Shown one piece after another: positions 1 through 11,162 of a stretch of 64,000 nucleotides of DNA. The notes below the pieces were generated by a model. The model saw only the letters and a list, made by a program, of their open reading frames with translations, did no database searches and was not told where the DNA came from. Where the stretch lies: contig JAGVVL010000025.1 in assembly GCA_018287875.1 (NCBI GenBank), positions 1,178,001 to 1,242,000 of the forward strand, in the 5' to 3' direction. Position 1 is the stretch's first letter. Each line of letters opens with the position of its first letter. The stretch is from Nigrospora sphaerica (Eukaryota > Ascomycota > Sordariomycetes > Amphisphaeriales > Apiosporaceae). The translations under genes and the position numbers were made by a program.

Positions 1-1528
1 CCCCAGCCCATCACAGGAAATCAAAGAGATCTTCGACGACGCAAGTTGTACGCACCGACTGGGCCCAGCGAAGAAGAAGACGCAGCCGGCACCATCCCAT
101 GCTATGCCACCGCCAAAGACTAACATCTCACGGACATCTCCGGTGACATCTCGTAAGCTCGGGAGGAAGCCAACGCAGAGGAACTCACTTCGTATTGCCC
201 AATCGCCAGTTATCGCCGCAGTACCAGCGTGTGCCCCTGCCGCCCCAAAGATTACGGCCAATCAGTCAAACCAAGATGATTGGTTTCCACCCTTCTCGAC
301 CCAGGATTTCTTTTTCTCATCCCAAGACATTCGAGAAGTTGAGAAGGATACGTCATCGGCAATCAACTCTCAGCTGGTCCCCGCCAAAGCAGTCGTGAAG
401 CCCAGCCAGACGGCATCCTCCTCCTTCGGAGACAGCATCTCTCAGCCTCCAGCACTCCCAGTTGACCACGAACAATCTCTGACAATGGGGGGTTTAACGC
501 GACTAACGTTTCACAAACCGGAGACCATGGTCTTGGTGGCACCAGATTGTCGCGACTCGCAGGACCCGTGGCTTAACCTGAGCTCGCAGCAATCCAAGAG
601 CAGCTTGCCAGAGACACCAACCGCAGCCCGCTGTGGTTCGAAAGTGAATTCATTCAATAGTACTTTCCAGCCTCGTACAGCCCAACAGCTGGGCCACATG
701 GCCCCGGGAAGTGGCTACACTCCTTCAAAACCCCATGTTGACGGCAATGCTTCGAGCGGGAGGGTGGATAAGGATGGTTCTCCTGCGCCCAATCAGCCGA
801 GCCTTTCCTCGTCCCGTCCACCTCGTCCGCAGAAAAGTCCCGAGGCACCACGCCCTTCCCCGAAACCCTTTTTCACCTCGAGTGGTACTAAGGAGTTGAC
901 ACTCTTGGCCATTGAGAAAAGCAAGAGGACAGCTCGGGAGGACGAGTTTGCGCGTCGAAGACAGGAAGAGGATGAAACTGCACGACAACGGTTCGCGCAA
1001 CGAAGACGAGAAATGGAAGAAGCAAAACGCGAAGAGGAGATGCGGCTTATGAAAGAGGAAGAAACCAGGCTTGCAAGAGAGGAAGCATCTCGTCTTGTGT
1101 TGTTGGAACGGCAAAACCAGCAGGAACATGTCACAAGGCCTTCTCCTCGGGGTCTACCAACAGGGGACAATCAGGAGGGCTCGGAACTGGAAGACGACGA
1201 GCTGGATCAACTGCTATTGGAAAGTGTCCTGAATGGCGGGTCGATGCCTGGTGGTCCCGCTCAGAACAAGTCATCACCACCCAGCATTTTTAGCAGCCGG
1301 AAACCGAGAGGAAATGCTGGAGCGCTTCGGAGTCGGTCCGAGGGCTCTTTTGAAAAGATGATGGCCCTCGCCCACAAGAAGGTGAGCCGTCGCAGCGAAG
1401 ACCAAGCCACTCGCAGCGCAGCACCCGTGGAGTCTGCTACGAGACACCAGGCACCCCTCCCGGCCTCACAGGAAACCGATTATGGAGATGCCGAGTGGGA
1501 CGAATGCGACCTGGACGACTTTCTCTAG
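1..1528 (+). CDS. C-terminal part of an unrecognised acidic/coiled-coil protein
   Basis: The reading frame is open from the left edge (frame starting at base 2) to a TAG at 1526-1528, so only the C-terminal ~508 residues are present. The first ATG inside the window is at 104 but is probably not the start, because the upstream codons read well (SQEIKEIFDD). The protein is Ser/Pro-rich and largely disordered. It has two SQ-D/E-I motifs (SQEIKEIF and SSQDIREVE) in the first 80 residues. A charged segment at roughly 925-1120 is rich in Glu/Arg and should form a helix or coiled coil. It is followed by an acidic ELEDDELDQLL motif and ends in an acidic tail, EWDECDLDDFL. SQ clusters and acidic tails are common in nuclear DNA-metabolism proteins. 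A meiotic Mer3/HFM1-type helicase tail is one possibility, but I cannot establish it. No catalytic domain is visible. Confidence 0.7.
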   Translation, partial: PSPSQEIKEIFDDASCTHRLGPAKKKTQPAPSHAMPPPKTNISRTSPVTSRKLGRKPTQRNSLRIAQSPVIAAVPACAPAAPKITANQSNQDDWFPPFSTQDFFFSSQDIREVEKDTSSAINSQLVPAKAVVKPSQTASSSFGDSISQPPALPVDHEQSLTMGGLTRLTFHKPETMVLVAPDCRDSQDPWLNLSSQQSKSSLPETPTAARCGSKVNSFNSTFQPRTAQQLGHMAPGSGYTPSKPHVDGNASSGRVDKDGSPAPNQPSLSSSRPPRPQKSPEAPRPSPKPFFTSSGTKELTLLAIEKSKRTAREDEFARRRQEEDETARQRFAQRRREMEEAKREEEMRLMKEEETRLAREEASRLVLLERQNQQEHVTRPSPRGLPTGDNQEGSELEDDELDQLLLESVLNGGSMPGGPAQNKSSPPSIFSSRKPRGNAGALRSRSEGSFEKMMALAHKKVSRRSEDQATRSAAPVESATRHQAPLPASQETDYGDAEWDECDLDDFL

Positions 1529-2428
1529 GACACTGGTGCATGTACATACGGCCGTCGGGGCCGTAGCTTGCGTTGGTATGTAGCATACTTAGATGATCAA
1601 TCAATATTTACGGATAAAACACGCCTTACGGAGACTCCTGCTTGTTCTTCTGCCTTATGTCAGACGGCATCTATACGCGGAATGAACTCCAGCAGTGGCT
1701 GTTCTGCCGGGCGACGTCTCATCCGAGCTGATGGTTTGAAACCAACACATGACGCCATCCATCCGCTCGAGCCGGGCTGGACCTGCAAGTCCTGCAGGTG
1801 TCCGCCTTCCTTGGCAGCTTGGTTGGGTTGCGAAGCAGTTCTACGAGGGCCATGGCCCATTCTTGCGGAACTGCCGTGGAGGCCCAACAGGAGCCCCATC
1901 GGTCGGGTATGTCTTCCGATTGAGCTCCCCGGTAAACTAGTGATGATCGTCCAAGGAGCCGGGCAGAACCGCCAAAGGGAGCCAACCCATGAGACCACGT
2001 CCTTACACCATAATCCTCTTGGGGGGAGTGGAGAGAGTTCATCTTGGCCAGAATGGTGATGGTGAGTGCGCCTGTTTATCCGGATTGCCGGAGCGCGCGG
2101 GCGGGGGCGGGGACGATATCCCCCGGTGGCCCGGACGCCCTGCGCTCCGGCGCCCCGCCGCCCCTCCAGTGTGAAACGGCCTTGGGCGCGACGCCTCGGG
2201 CCCGGGGGCCCCGCGATACCCCTCGCCGCGCCAGACGGGAATGTTTTTCTTCCGCCCCCGCCCTCAAGATTTTTGCAGTTGGTCTGATTTTCCTTTTTTT
2301 GGGGAGAGTCTCCATCTCACATGCCAGCCCCCAAGTGTATGCGTCTCTTTTTCCTCACGGCTACTAAGACCGCTCGTTCCACTACTACGGCCCCCTGCTC
2401 TCCATTCCTCCCGTCCCCACGCCGCACC
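1529..2428. other. intergenic region and GNAT gene promoter
   Basis: No coding frame with recognisable protein content. The stretch 2090-2250 is very GC-rich and is followed by a pyrimidine-rich run before the GNAT gene. This is consistent with a terminator plus promoter and 5' UTR. Short ORFs here are low-complexity shadows. Confidence 0.5.
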
Positions 2429-3175
2429 ATGGTCCTGGTCGCCCAGACTCCCACGCCGCCTCCCATCGCTGCCACCGGCGCCGCTACGGCGGTCGTGGCG
2501 CCGCCACCGGGCTTCACGATCCGGGAGGCGACGCCGGCCGACGCCGAGGCCGTCTGCGACGTCTTCTTCGACGCCTTCCGGGACGATGAGATAGCGCGTC
2601 GCGTGTTCCCAGCGGGGTCGCGGCGAGCACGCGCCGAGATGCTGCGCAGCTTCGCCGACGACCTCGCGAACCCCGAGTGCCACAACTTTGTGGCGGTGGA
2701 CCCGGCGTCGAGGGGCATCGTCGCCAGCGCCACGTGGTCGCCGCCGGGGGCCGCGTGGGAGCGGTACCCGGCGGGAGGCGCCGAGGAGCACCGGAAGGGG
2801 GGGAAGGAAGAAGAGGACAAGGACGACGAGGAAGGCGACGGCGAGCTCGGCGCCGAGTTCTTCGCCATGATGGACCGCAAGCACGGCGAGCACATGGGGC
2901 GGCGGCCGCACTGGACGCTGGGCTTCCTCGCGGTGCGGCGGGCGTGGCAGGGCCGCGGCGTGACGCGGCCCCTCGTCGCCTGGGGCCTCGGCCGCGCCGA
3001 CGCTGCCGCCCTCCCCGCCTACGTCCAGGCCAGCCCCTGCGCCGTCCCTGTCTACCGCCGCTACGGCTTCGAGCCCATCGACGCCTACGCCTTCCGCCGC
3101 ATCGACTACTCCGAGGTCTTTATGCTCCGCCCGCCCCGCCCTCACGGCACCGCCGAGGCCGGAGTGGCATCGTGA
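2429..3175 (+). CDS. GNAT-family N-acetyltransferase
   Basis: A single-exon gene of 248 codons. I chose the ATG at 2429 because it sits in a strong context (GCACCATGG) just before the conserved domain. An in-frame ATG at 2321 would add 36 Ser/Thr/Pro-rich residues. The domain opens with FTIREATPADAEAVCDVFFDAF, a standard GNAT beta1-alpha1 start. A mid-protein acidic Lys/Glu/Asp-rich insert lies at about 2795-2850. The acetyl-CoA motif A is clear: LGFLAVRRAWQGRGV, containing Q-G-R-G-V. It is followed by a VQASPCAVPVYRRYGFE segment, the usual motif B ending. The fold implies acetyl transfer from acetyl-CoA to an amine. The substrate cannot be deduced. No secretion signal is visible, so it is probably cytosolic. 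Confidence 0.85.
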   Translation: MVLVAQTPTPPPIAATGAATAVVAPPPGFTIREATPADAEAVCDVFFDAFRDDEIARRVFPAGSRRARAEMLRSFADDLANPECHNFVAVDPASRGIVASATWSPPGAAWERYPAGGAEEHRKGGKEEEDKDDEEGDGELGAEFFAMMDRKHGEHMGRRPHWTLGFLAVRRAWQGRGVTRPLVAWGLGRADAAALPAYVQASPCAVPVYRRYGFEPIDAYAFRRIDYSEVFMLRPPRPHGTAEAGVAS

Positions 3176-3593
3176 GACCAAGGCCTGGGGGAAAAGTCGG
3201 GGGAGGGAGAAGTCACTACAGAGGCCGTAGAGGTGGTCTGCCCGAGGCTTGCTGTGTCTCGAGGTTTGCCGTGTCTCGGGGCTTGCCTGGAGTTTGAGCC
3301 TACATAGGAGAGAGATGGGATGGCTTATCCGCAGGTTTTGCCCTCAGCGGAACGGCGCATGTTTTGCTCAAACGGATTGCCAGGCTCGTTGTATTCGATG
3401 AAAGTATGGTCTGCCATGGAACTGGGTACTTCCCAAATACGCATCGGCTCACCTCGTGCGGCCCTTGCAATGCATTACTCGTCGCTTCATCACCATTCTG
3501 CCCCTCTCCCAAGCGCCTGGGTGTCCGTTTGTTTTTTCTTTTGTTCGACTCTCCATCGTGTTCCTCTGTTCTTCTACCAGTAAGCAACCGCTA
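3176..3593. other. intergenic flank of the transposon nest
   Basis: No supported gene. The TA at 3592-3593 is the left copy of the target dinucleotide of the Fot1/pogo element that starts at 3594. Confidence 0.5.
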
Positions 3594-3637
3594 ACGTAGA
3601 CGTCATACGAGTTGCGCAGTCATACGAGTTGCGCACC
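3594..3637 (+). repeat. left terminal inverted repeat of the Fot1/pogo element
   Basis: 44 bp, matching 18478-18521 in reverse complement at 42 of 44 positions. Both differences are transitions. Inside it, a 17-bp unit (GTCATACGAGTTGCGCA) is repeated twice in tandem, presumably the two transposase-binding sites. Confidence 0.93.
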
Positions 3638-3699
3638 TCCTAGCACCTCCGCGACGAATCTATCAATTACTTAACTATAACGCCTTAAATCAATTCAAA

Positions 3700-4894
3700 C
3701 TACTTAGAATCGGACTCTGCAGACGTTTTCACATCTACTTTACATGTGCGCGCATTGTGTCCGGTGTTTCCGCAGATGCTACACCGCTACGCGCGCGGCT
3801 CTGACCTCGTTACGTGACCACTCCTTCTACTCGCTTCCTCTTTTAACTGCGTATCCACGTCCTTTTGATTTAAAAGGTCTTAGGCCTGGCCAATCTCAAG
3901 TGTTCCTCCTTCCTGTAGACGTTTTTTTTTTAGCTTTACGACGTTTTACAAGGCTGGTATTCGCCTCTCGAAGCGTCTTGACCTCGGCCTGTAAGAGGGC
4001 GACCTCGTGTATCATCGCTATCGCACCCTTCGCAAATTGGTCCATTGCTAATAAAATCGGTGTCGGAGAGCTTCCTTAATACTGACGGACTCGATTTTTA
4101 ATATAATCGGTCTGCGAAGTAGCTTGCGTTGGGTTGTGTGGCGTTTATAAGGCCCACAGGACAGCCGCTAGCAGGAGGCTGCTAGACAGCGAAGGCGTCG
4201 ATAACTTTATGTCGAGCTTCGAGATAACCTTTTCCGGGTTATGAGGGACTAAACCAGCCCCGCGGAACCCAGCCTTGATATTATCGGGTGTAAAAACCTT
4301 TAAAAATGCGGCCTGGAAGGCGATAAGGAACTCGGCCTTAGTGATATAGTTAACGAGTGACTTCATGAAGGTTTCGATTTCGCGACCGTACGCCCGCTTT
4401 AGTGGACTAAAACACCCCACGTCAAGTGGCTGAAGTAGATACGACGAGTGCGGAGGCATAGAGACCGTGATGATATTCTTCTCTTTACAGAAAGCCTGGA
4501 ATTTAGCCGAAATATGGCTCTTGTGCCCGTTGATCACTAACAGACGATATTGGCCGGTAGCGTGCAACGCGGTGTGTTTTTCGAAATGCTGAATCCATTC
4601 TAGGCCCGTCTTGTTATCGGTCCATCCATTAAAGGTAGGCTTAATAACCTAGTCGCATAGGAGGGTGCTGTCGGTATACTAATTGGCGAGGTGGTAGGCG
4701 CCTTTCACGATAATGAACGGCGGGATATACCAGCCGTTAGAACAGACGCCCTGGATCACAGTAATCCATTCTCGATTACCAGGCTGGACCTTCTTTCGCT
4801 TTCCGGTACGATCGGCACCGGTAACGACCATTGTGGACGTGATTTGGCCTATCATGAAGCCGGTTTCGTCAAAGTTGTAGATATCCTTATCTTG
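3700..4894 (-). pseudogene. Fot1/pogo transposase, DDE and zinc-knuckle half (broken)
   Basis: Minus-strand remains of a DDE_1 transposase. The segment just downstream of the A insertion reads KDIYNFDETGFMIGQI, carrying the first catalytic Asp. Further on are LLVINGHKSH, where the family normally has D-G-H-x-S-H, so the second catalytic Asp appears changed to Asn, and PPHSSYLLQPLDVGCFSPLK, which holds the third Asp. Near the C-terminus (about 3735-3775) is a zinc knuckle, CSICGNTGHNARTC, diagnostic of Fot1-like transposases, ending at a stop at 3700-3702. The frame is interrupted by a TAG in place of a Gln or Trp codon near 4650, and by at least one frameshift between 4145 and the zinc knuckle. 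Confidence 0.88.
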
Positions 4895-4899
4895 GATAC

Positions 4900-5096
4900 T
4901 GTCACGGCACGCAGTTGGACAAGTCGACAACTGATCGTAGATTGACTGAGGATAGCAACGTGAGGAAGAAAAGAAGGAAAACACACGATGGCTCTGGCGG
5001 TCTCAAGGTATCTAAGTACCCTGAGACGCACAGGCCCTCCCTTCTGCCAGTGTCCACCACCTGTTCCATCAGTGTACAGTTGCCAGCGCCGTCACA
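4900..5096 (-). repeat. 3' LTR of chromovirus A
   Basis: 197 bp, starting TGTCACGGC and ending GCCGTCACA. It is essentially identical to 17764-17960. On the element's strand it is preceded by a purine run GGAGGGGGGTAA (5097-5108), the polypurine tract. Confidence 0.95.
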
Positions 5097-5188
5097 TTAC
5101 CCCCCCTCCAGATTAGACTCGTCCCGAGTCTAGCACAGTAGGGAAAAAACCCTCAGTTTCGTCGTCTTCCCCGCCGGGCTCGCGCCGA

Positions 5189-6600
5189 CTACGTCCCAAC
5201 AGGTTTGTTATCGTCCGCATGTGGAGGGTCGAATCGGTCCTCTGAAGCTGCCTCCAGCCAAGCTTGCAATCGCAGAGGCGGTCCGGCTTGGTCCGGGTGT
5301 TGGTTGTGATATGCCTTTAGGGCCTCTGGAGCGTTCTTCAAATTTTCCGCGTACTGCCATGTCGCGTCCGGGTCCCATCCCTTCCATTCCACTTGATACT
5401 GTAGTTTGCCGTAGTGTAACCGTGATGCCGTCACTTTGCTGACCTCGAACTCCTCTCCGGCGGCTCCTTCAGGTCCCATAGTTTCTACCGGCGGTTCCGG
5501 AGCCCTTTGGCCAGGTAAAGGGCTATTAGGAATACAAACGTAGTCTGTCTGCATGGAACGTGTTTGTACCCTTCCAGCTAGCGGGCATATCGAGGACGAA
5601 GGAATGTCCGGCCTTCCCTTGGATCCGGTAGTGTTGTCTGGTTAAGGGGTAGTCCAATTTATCCGACGGTCGTGTCGTTAACCACACCTTCTTAACGATA
5701 AACACTCTATCCCCCACATCAAAATCAGGCTTCCGACGGTGTTTGTTTGCTTGGGTTGTCATTCGTTCTTAGGCTCGCACTAAGTTCCCTTTTACCAATT
5801 CGTGGTATTCGTAAATAGTCTTAACGAGTTGCTGGGCGTCTAGTCGCGCTGCCCTCCCCCCCGGCGTGCTGTCGGTGAAGTCCACGGTTCGCTTCTGCCA
5901 GTCGAACTGCAATGGCATCGGGAACCCCATTTCCACCTCATACGGAGAGAGGCCCGTCGAATCGTGTGGAAGACAGGCTTGCGCCCCATCCACGGCTGGT
6001 AAGGCATCCTCCCAGTTGTCCTTGCAGTGGTTTACCAGCGGCCGGAGCCGTTGGTCGATCCACTGTAGCATGTTCTCGACTTGTCCGGAGGTCTGCGAAT
6101 GCCCCGAAGTGGATAACTTCCAGTCGATCCCCAGCAAGAGAGCCAGTTCCCGGGAGAACTCCGAGTCGAACTGAGGACCTCGGTCGCTCACCATGGTCGT
6201 CGGCAAGCCGTAAATCCGGTAGGGGCCCTGGTAATACAGCCGGGCTGTTTCCGCTGCCGTCACCTCCTTATAACACGGAATACTCCACGATCGTTTCCCC
6301 AGTCGGTCTATCACGACTAGTAAGTTATCATGTCCTTAGCGACTTTTGGGCATGCTCTTAAAGTCAATGGAAATATCCGTCTAGGGACGCTGCGGTATCG
6401 GTAAGGGATATAGCAGTCTGGGAGTCTTGTCTCTGGGCACCTTAGCGGGTCGGCATCCTATACAGTTGGCCACGAAAATCTCGGCATCCGCACTCATGCC
6501 TTGCCACCAAAACGTCTTCTATAACAGGGCCTTCGTCTTATTCCGTCCCGGATGTGCTGTAGTCGGCCTAGAATATACCTCATCAACAACTCGGGTGCGG
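5189..6600 (-). pseudogene. chromovirus A integrase and chromodomain
   Basis: The C-terminal part of Pol on the minus strand. The integrase core keeps the first Asp (LLVVIDRLGKRSW), the second Asp (MVSDRGPQFDSEF) and the Glu (GQVENMLQWIDQRLRP). The chromodomain lies in 5189-5450 and reads EFEVSKVTASRLHYGKLQYQ followed by VEWKGWDPDATW, with the expected aromatic cage. The protein ends in PPHADDNKPVGT. The upstream frame is broken by a stop before GHDNLLVV and by frameshifts between the 5769-6314 and 5189-5762 segments. Confidence 0.9.
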
Positions 6601-9600
6601 AGATGGCCCTTTTCTGATACCACTAGTCTGCCTTTATATAGGAGTATCCGGCCGTCCATCGACTAAGGATTCTCACTACCCTCCCTCCCGGTGCGAGCTT
6701 TCTCTCTCCACGCCTCGAAGGTTACCTCCTCCGCGTTCGCAGCGAGAACTTCGTCCATTAAGGAGAAACCGCCGCTATTAGGGGTTCTATCCGGATTACC
6801 GGCGTTATCTTCCTTAACCACAACGAGGACAGCGACTGCTTCGGCTTCTATGCCAAGGGTATCGTAGCTTGGACTAACCGGTTAGAACAAGGCCATGGTT
6901 CGTTACGCGTCTTTCTTAGCCTTTCACGTTCTTAAATCCTCAGACTTCCTTAAGAGAGCGTCGGCTAACACGTTGTCTTTCCCCGGTTAATAAGTTAGCA
7001 GCATATCGAACTGGGACATCGCATCGGCCTAGCCTGCTTACTGCGAGTTCAGCAGCCTCTTCGTCTGGAAGTACTTGATGGCTTCGTAGTCGGTGATAAT
7101 CACGAACATCTTTTAGAGTCCCAGAAGCTCGGGCCGCTAAGCAATTAGGCACCGAATAACGGCTAGGAGTTCCTTATCCTATATAGGATAGTTATGCTCA
7201 GCGCCTTACATAGTCTCCGAGTAGTAATAAACAGGTCGCTAATTATCACCATATCGTTACAATAAAACTCTAGTAACCACACCGTTCGAAGTATCGGTTT
7301 CCACTCGCGTGTCCTTATTGAGACGGGGCTAGGGTACATAAGTACCCAATACCAGGGGTCTGATCAAGGACTTGCACCTATAAGTAGCCGTCCAGCTTCC
7401 ACCGTAGAGATAAGACAACAACAAGACATGTTCACTTCTTTTTATCTTTTGAGACCATCACTCGTAACCGTTTTTGTCCCAGTTATTGTCCCAGTTGGAC
7501 CTCACTTTTACTTGGGTGATAGATGTACCCTTGATCAAGGACTTGCACGTCCTAAATCGAGGGCATGTCTATCACATTATCAGGGATCGACCTCACGACC
7601 GCGTCTTTCCACCAGGCACTACACCTAGTGTTTGTCTGTTCTATTATCAGGGTCCCAGTATACGAGGATTGGAGCTTACAGTATACAGCCTTTGAGGTGT
7701 TGAAAAGCCTCTTCGTATTCCTATGTCTATACGAAGGTCGCGTCCTTATACATCAGCTAGTTTAATGGTTTAGCGATCCTACCGTAGTTCCGCATAAACT
7801 TCCGGTAGTGGTTACAGAACCCTAGAAAGGACTGTACCGCCTTTATAAATATAGGTGCCTTCTATACCGTTACAGCGGCAAGTTTGTCTGTATTAACGGC
7901 CACTTTATCTATACCGACAACAAAACCTAAGTACTTGGTCCTCTAAACGTGGAACTCGCACTTCTTAATGTCGGCCTGTAAGCCTGCTTCTCGAAGTCGT
8001 GTCAACACCTGTTAAATATAGCGTACGTGATCCTCTTCGTTCTCCGAATAAATAAGGATGTCGTCCATGTAAGCATAGCAGAACTTATTAAGATAGTCTA
8101 TTAAGACTTCATTAATAAATCGTTGAAAGGTGGCTGGTCTACTAGTTAATCTAAATAGCATTACTTGGTACCAGTAAGAGCCGTATCTTGTGCGAAACGT
8201 TGTCTTATCTTCGTCTCCCGCCTGGAGCCGAATCCTATAGAATGCTTATCGGATATCGATCTTGGTTAATATCTTAGCCTTTATAATTCGGCTGAGCGTT
8301 TCGTCGATTAGTAGTAGGGGATATTAGTCTTTACAAGTGATAGCGTTTAGCTTTCGGTAGTCCACACAGAATCGTAGACTGCCGTCCGGCTTAAGGGCAA
8401 AGAGTATAGGCGCAGCTTAAGGAGCGTCGCTACTTTTAATGAATCCCTTTTATAGGTTCTCCGTAATGTAAGTTCTGCATACCTCCAGCTCCGGTATAGA
8501 TATCTTATATAGGCTGCTGTAACCCAGTTCGTCGGTGCTCTTTCCCTTAAGGAGGTCGAGCTTATGTTCGTAGCGAGCGTTCCTCTATAGGGGCATCGTG
8601 TTGGAATCTGCCTTACTGAACACGTCGGTGTATTTTAAGTACTGCTCGGGGACCTATTATTTAACTCTCTAACGTAGTTCCTCGGTGTCCTTAGGCATCA
8701 ACTCCTTCAAGGCCTTTTCCACGTCTTCCAAGGTAATGATTTCTACGCGGTCATCTTAGAGGTCCGTCTAGAAATCGTCGAAACTAAGGGTCGCAATCTC
8801 CAGGTTCTGTCACGGTTCAAGGAACGAAGAATCTGTTGATGACCCAATGGTTCTATTGAGATGCGAAAACTACAGGTGAGGAGGAAAAGAAGAGGAGGAA
8901 CAGGCTCCTCTCAGTCACTGTTTGGCAGGAATATATCCAGCCAGCGGCGGTACGTACCGCCAGGCAGCGGTAAGTCGTCCATGCGTTGCCATGCCCTTGT
9001 ACCTATGTACCCATGCCGTAACAGGTTCGGTCTTTCTTAGGACGTATCGCCCTTCTCCTGTCCTTCGAGTGGTGTTCCACGCCGAAGGAGGGTTCGTTTT
9101 AGGGCTTACTGACTGTTCCTGCCAGCTTCCCTCCTCTGATCCTCCCAAGTTATCAGCTGGTTTCTTCGGTTTATATTCCTCTCGACTATGTCGTTCTTAA
9201 TGAGGTCGCCTGCATTATCTATATGTATTAGACGGTCCCAGGCCATCGGATAGTCCTCGGGAATACTAAGGCCCGCTATCTGCAGTTTATAAGAACATTA
9301 TGATCCTTAAACCATTTCCGTCCCAGAATAATGTCGTGCTTTATTTCCAGGACTAGGAATAGTACCAGCGGTGTATCTCGCTTCCCCACCCTCAGGTGTA
9401 AGGCAAGAGCGACGTCCGCTATCTGCAGTGACTTCCTGTTGTAACCACCGATCCGCTATAGTTTGAAGCTTGTGATCTTTTGCGGTTTTAAATGTCGCAG
9501 CACTTTTTTCGCGAATCGTACACTTATAAAGGCTTTTCCGTTTACTCCCGTGTTAGCAAGAGCATCTCGTGTGGTCAATGTAAGTCCATTATAGGATACC

Positions 9601-9720
9601 GTATAAGCTACTATCAGTGGTTGCCTACCTACGCATTGCTATAGGAAATCAAAAGGTATATCCTTGTTTATTCCCAACACCGAAACATCGCCGTCCACTC
9701 TCCTTAAGATGGAGTTCAAA
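6601..9720 (-). pseudogene. chromovirus A protease, reverse transcriptase and RNase H (heavily mutated)
   Basis: No long ORF survives, but the minus strand still translates into recognisable pieces. RNase H motifs lie at about 6950-7330 (ETDTSNGVV, DKELLAV, TDYEAIKYF, DNVLADALL). Reverse transcriptase lies at about 7740-8700, with RPATFQRFINEVLIDYLNKF, the catalytic CYAYMDDILIYSE near 8040-8070, and AGLQADIKKCEFHV. The protease region lies at about 9240-9660. Stops are TAG/TAA at positions where the family has Trp or Gln, as expected from C-to-T and G-to-A change. The solo LTR at 8808-9023 interrupts this part. Confidence 0.85.
8808..9023 (-). repeat. solo LTR of the chromovirus B family inside A
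   Basis: 216 bp related to the 206-bp LTRs of element B, beginning TGTCACGGTTCAAGGAACGA and ending CCGTAACA, but diverged from them (for example GAAGAATC versus GAGGGATC, plus small insertions). It is flanked by a perfect 5-bp duplication GGTTC (8803-8807 and 9024-9028). It is therefore an independent insertion into the Pol region of A that later lost its interior by LTR-LTR recombination. Confidence 0.94.
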
Positions 9721-10910
9721 TTCCCCAGGGTATTAAGTTTCCCTCGTCCTCCGAAAGGATCTCGAGGACCTTATTAGTCGACGTCGTAGAGCCCGTCTCA
9801 GCGGTGGAAGAGTCATCAGTCGTCTTCTTATTGTACCCCATTCTGGCTATAATAGCTGCGATTCGGGCATTAAAGGCCCGTTTCTCTATCAGCTTTTTAG
9901 GGCACTCTCGAAATCGGTGACCTGTCTTCTTGCAATTAAAACAGGCGCTATAGGTAAGTAAGTCCTTTATCTCTTCTACAGGGAGTCTGTTTATTATGGA
10001 GGTAGACGTCGTCTTCTAGGGTTTAGTGCCTCTAGGTTTAAGTTCCGTTCTTATACTTGCCGAGATCTTGTTTATTCGAGGAGTGTTGGTCGCCTTCTAG
10101 TTGCTTATAGTTGTCTTACAAGCTAGGAAGTTCTTGTTCTGTCGGTGATCATATATTTAAACAGCGGTACAGAAAGCTTTAAAAGACACGCCATCGTCAG
10201 TATACTTCTCCACGACCGCTTCGTTTAACCGCGGAGGGAGTTTGTTATTCAATTCTCTCTTATAGTCGCTAGGTTGGACTTAGGCCTGGCCTGCCAGTCG
10301 AACAAATTTCAGCTTCCAGGTCTAGAACGAGTCGCTAGGCAGCATCTGGAGGTACTTGAATTCCTATCGAGCCTTCTCGTGGGCCTGCCAGTCCACGTAC
10401 AACTCCTATAAGTGGTCTAAGACCTGTTAAGAGGTGGTAAGCAGGGGGGGACCGAACTCGTCTATTATAAAGGCGTGGAGGGCGTCTACAGCTGATCCTC
10501 CTATACGGCTTAGAATATAATTCATCTTATCTCGATTATTGCCGAAGTGGTCTGCATTGGTCTATATCTTGCCCTTAACTAGCATAAACTAAGGGCCGAA
10601 GTGGACAGTAGAGTCCTTATCGTTCGTGAAGACGGGAGGTTCGGGTACCTAAGTGTTATAGCCGGTTCCTATATTAGACCTAACACCCGAAAGGTCGGTG
10701 GTCTGGGAGTCTACGCGGGACCGACGAAGATATCGTGCCATATCTTGGATATCTTCCTTCAGTTCGTCGATCTCCTTACAGCTGCCGTCAACCTCTACGA
10801 TGAGGGCGGCAACAACCTCGCTATCTTAGGGTGTTGGGGGATCGGCAACTCCGTCCTTCCTCTGATCGTACTCCTTCCCGAAGAAATGGGCCTAAGAGTG
10901 AAGGCCTTCG
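9721..10910 (-). pseudogene. chromovirus A Gag, C-terminal part with zinc knuckle
   Basis: Minus-strand translation gives a retrotransposon Gag core (FIIDEFGPPLLTTSQQVLDHL, stop, ELYVDWQAHEKARQEFKYLQ). Downstream is a CCHC zinc knuckle, CFNCKKTGHRFREC, at about 9915-9960. Stops replace Trp/Gln codons repeatedly. The N-terminal part continues beyond element B at 16940-17700. Confidence 0.82.
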
Positions 10911-10915
10911 ACAAC

Positions 10916-11121
10916 TGTCACGGTTCAAGGAACGAGGGATCTGTTGATGACCCAAGGGTTCTATTGAGATGCGAAAACTACAGGTGAAGAGGAAAAGAAG
11001 AGGAACAGGCTCCTCTCAGTCACTGTTTGCCAGGAATATATCCAGCCAAACGCGGTACGTACCACCGGCCAGAGGTCCATGCGTTCCCATGCCCTTGTAC
11101 CTATGTACCCATGTCGTAACA
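10916..11121 (-). repeat. 3' LTR of chromovirus B
   Basis: 206 bp, from TGTCACGG to CGTAACA. I find no mismatch to the 16729-16934 copy. On the element strand, a polypurine tract AAAGGGGGGTAA at 11122-11133 sits immediately before it. Confidence 0.95.
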
Positions 11122-11162
11122 TTACCCCCCTTTAAGAAATGAAACTTGTCCGCAAGTTTCGG

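Noticed and set aside
2264..3181. 305-codon minus-strand ORF opposite the GNAT gene
   Set aside because: It is antisense to a clear GNAT domain and has the Arg/Gly/Ala-rich composition expected of the reverse frame of a GC-rich gene.
5866..6361. Plus-strand ORFs over the chromovirus A integrase
   Set aside because: Antisense to a clear DDE integrase on the minus strand.
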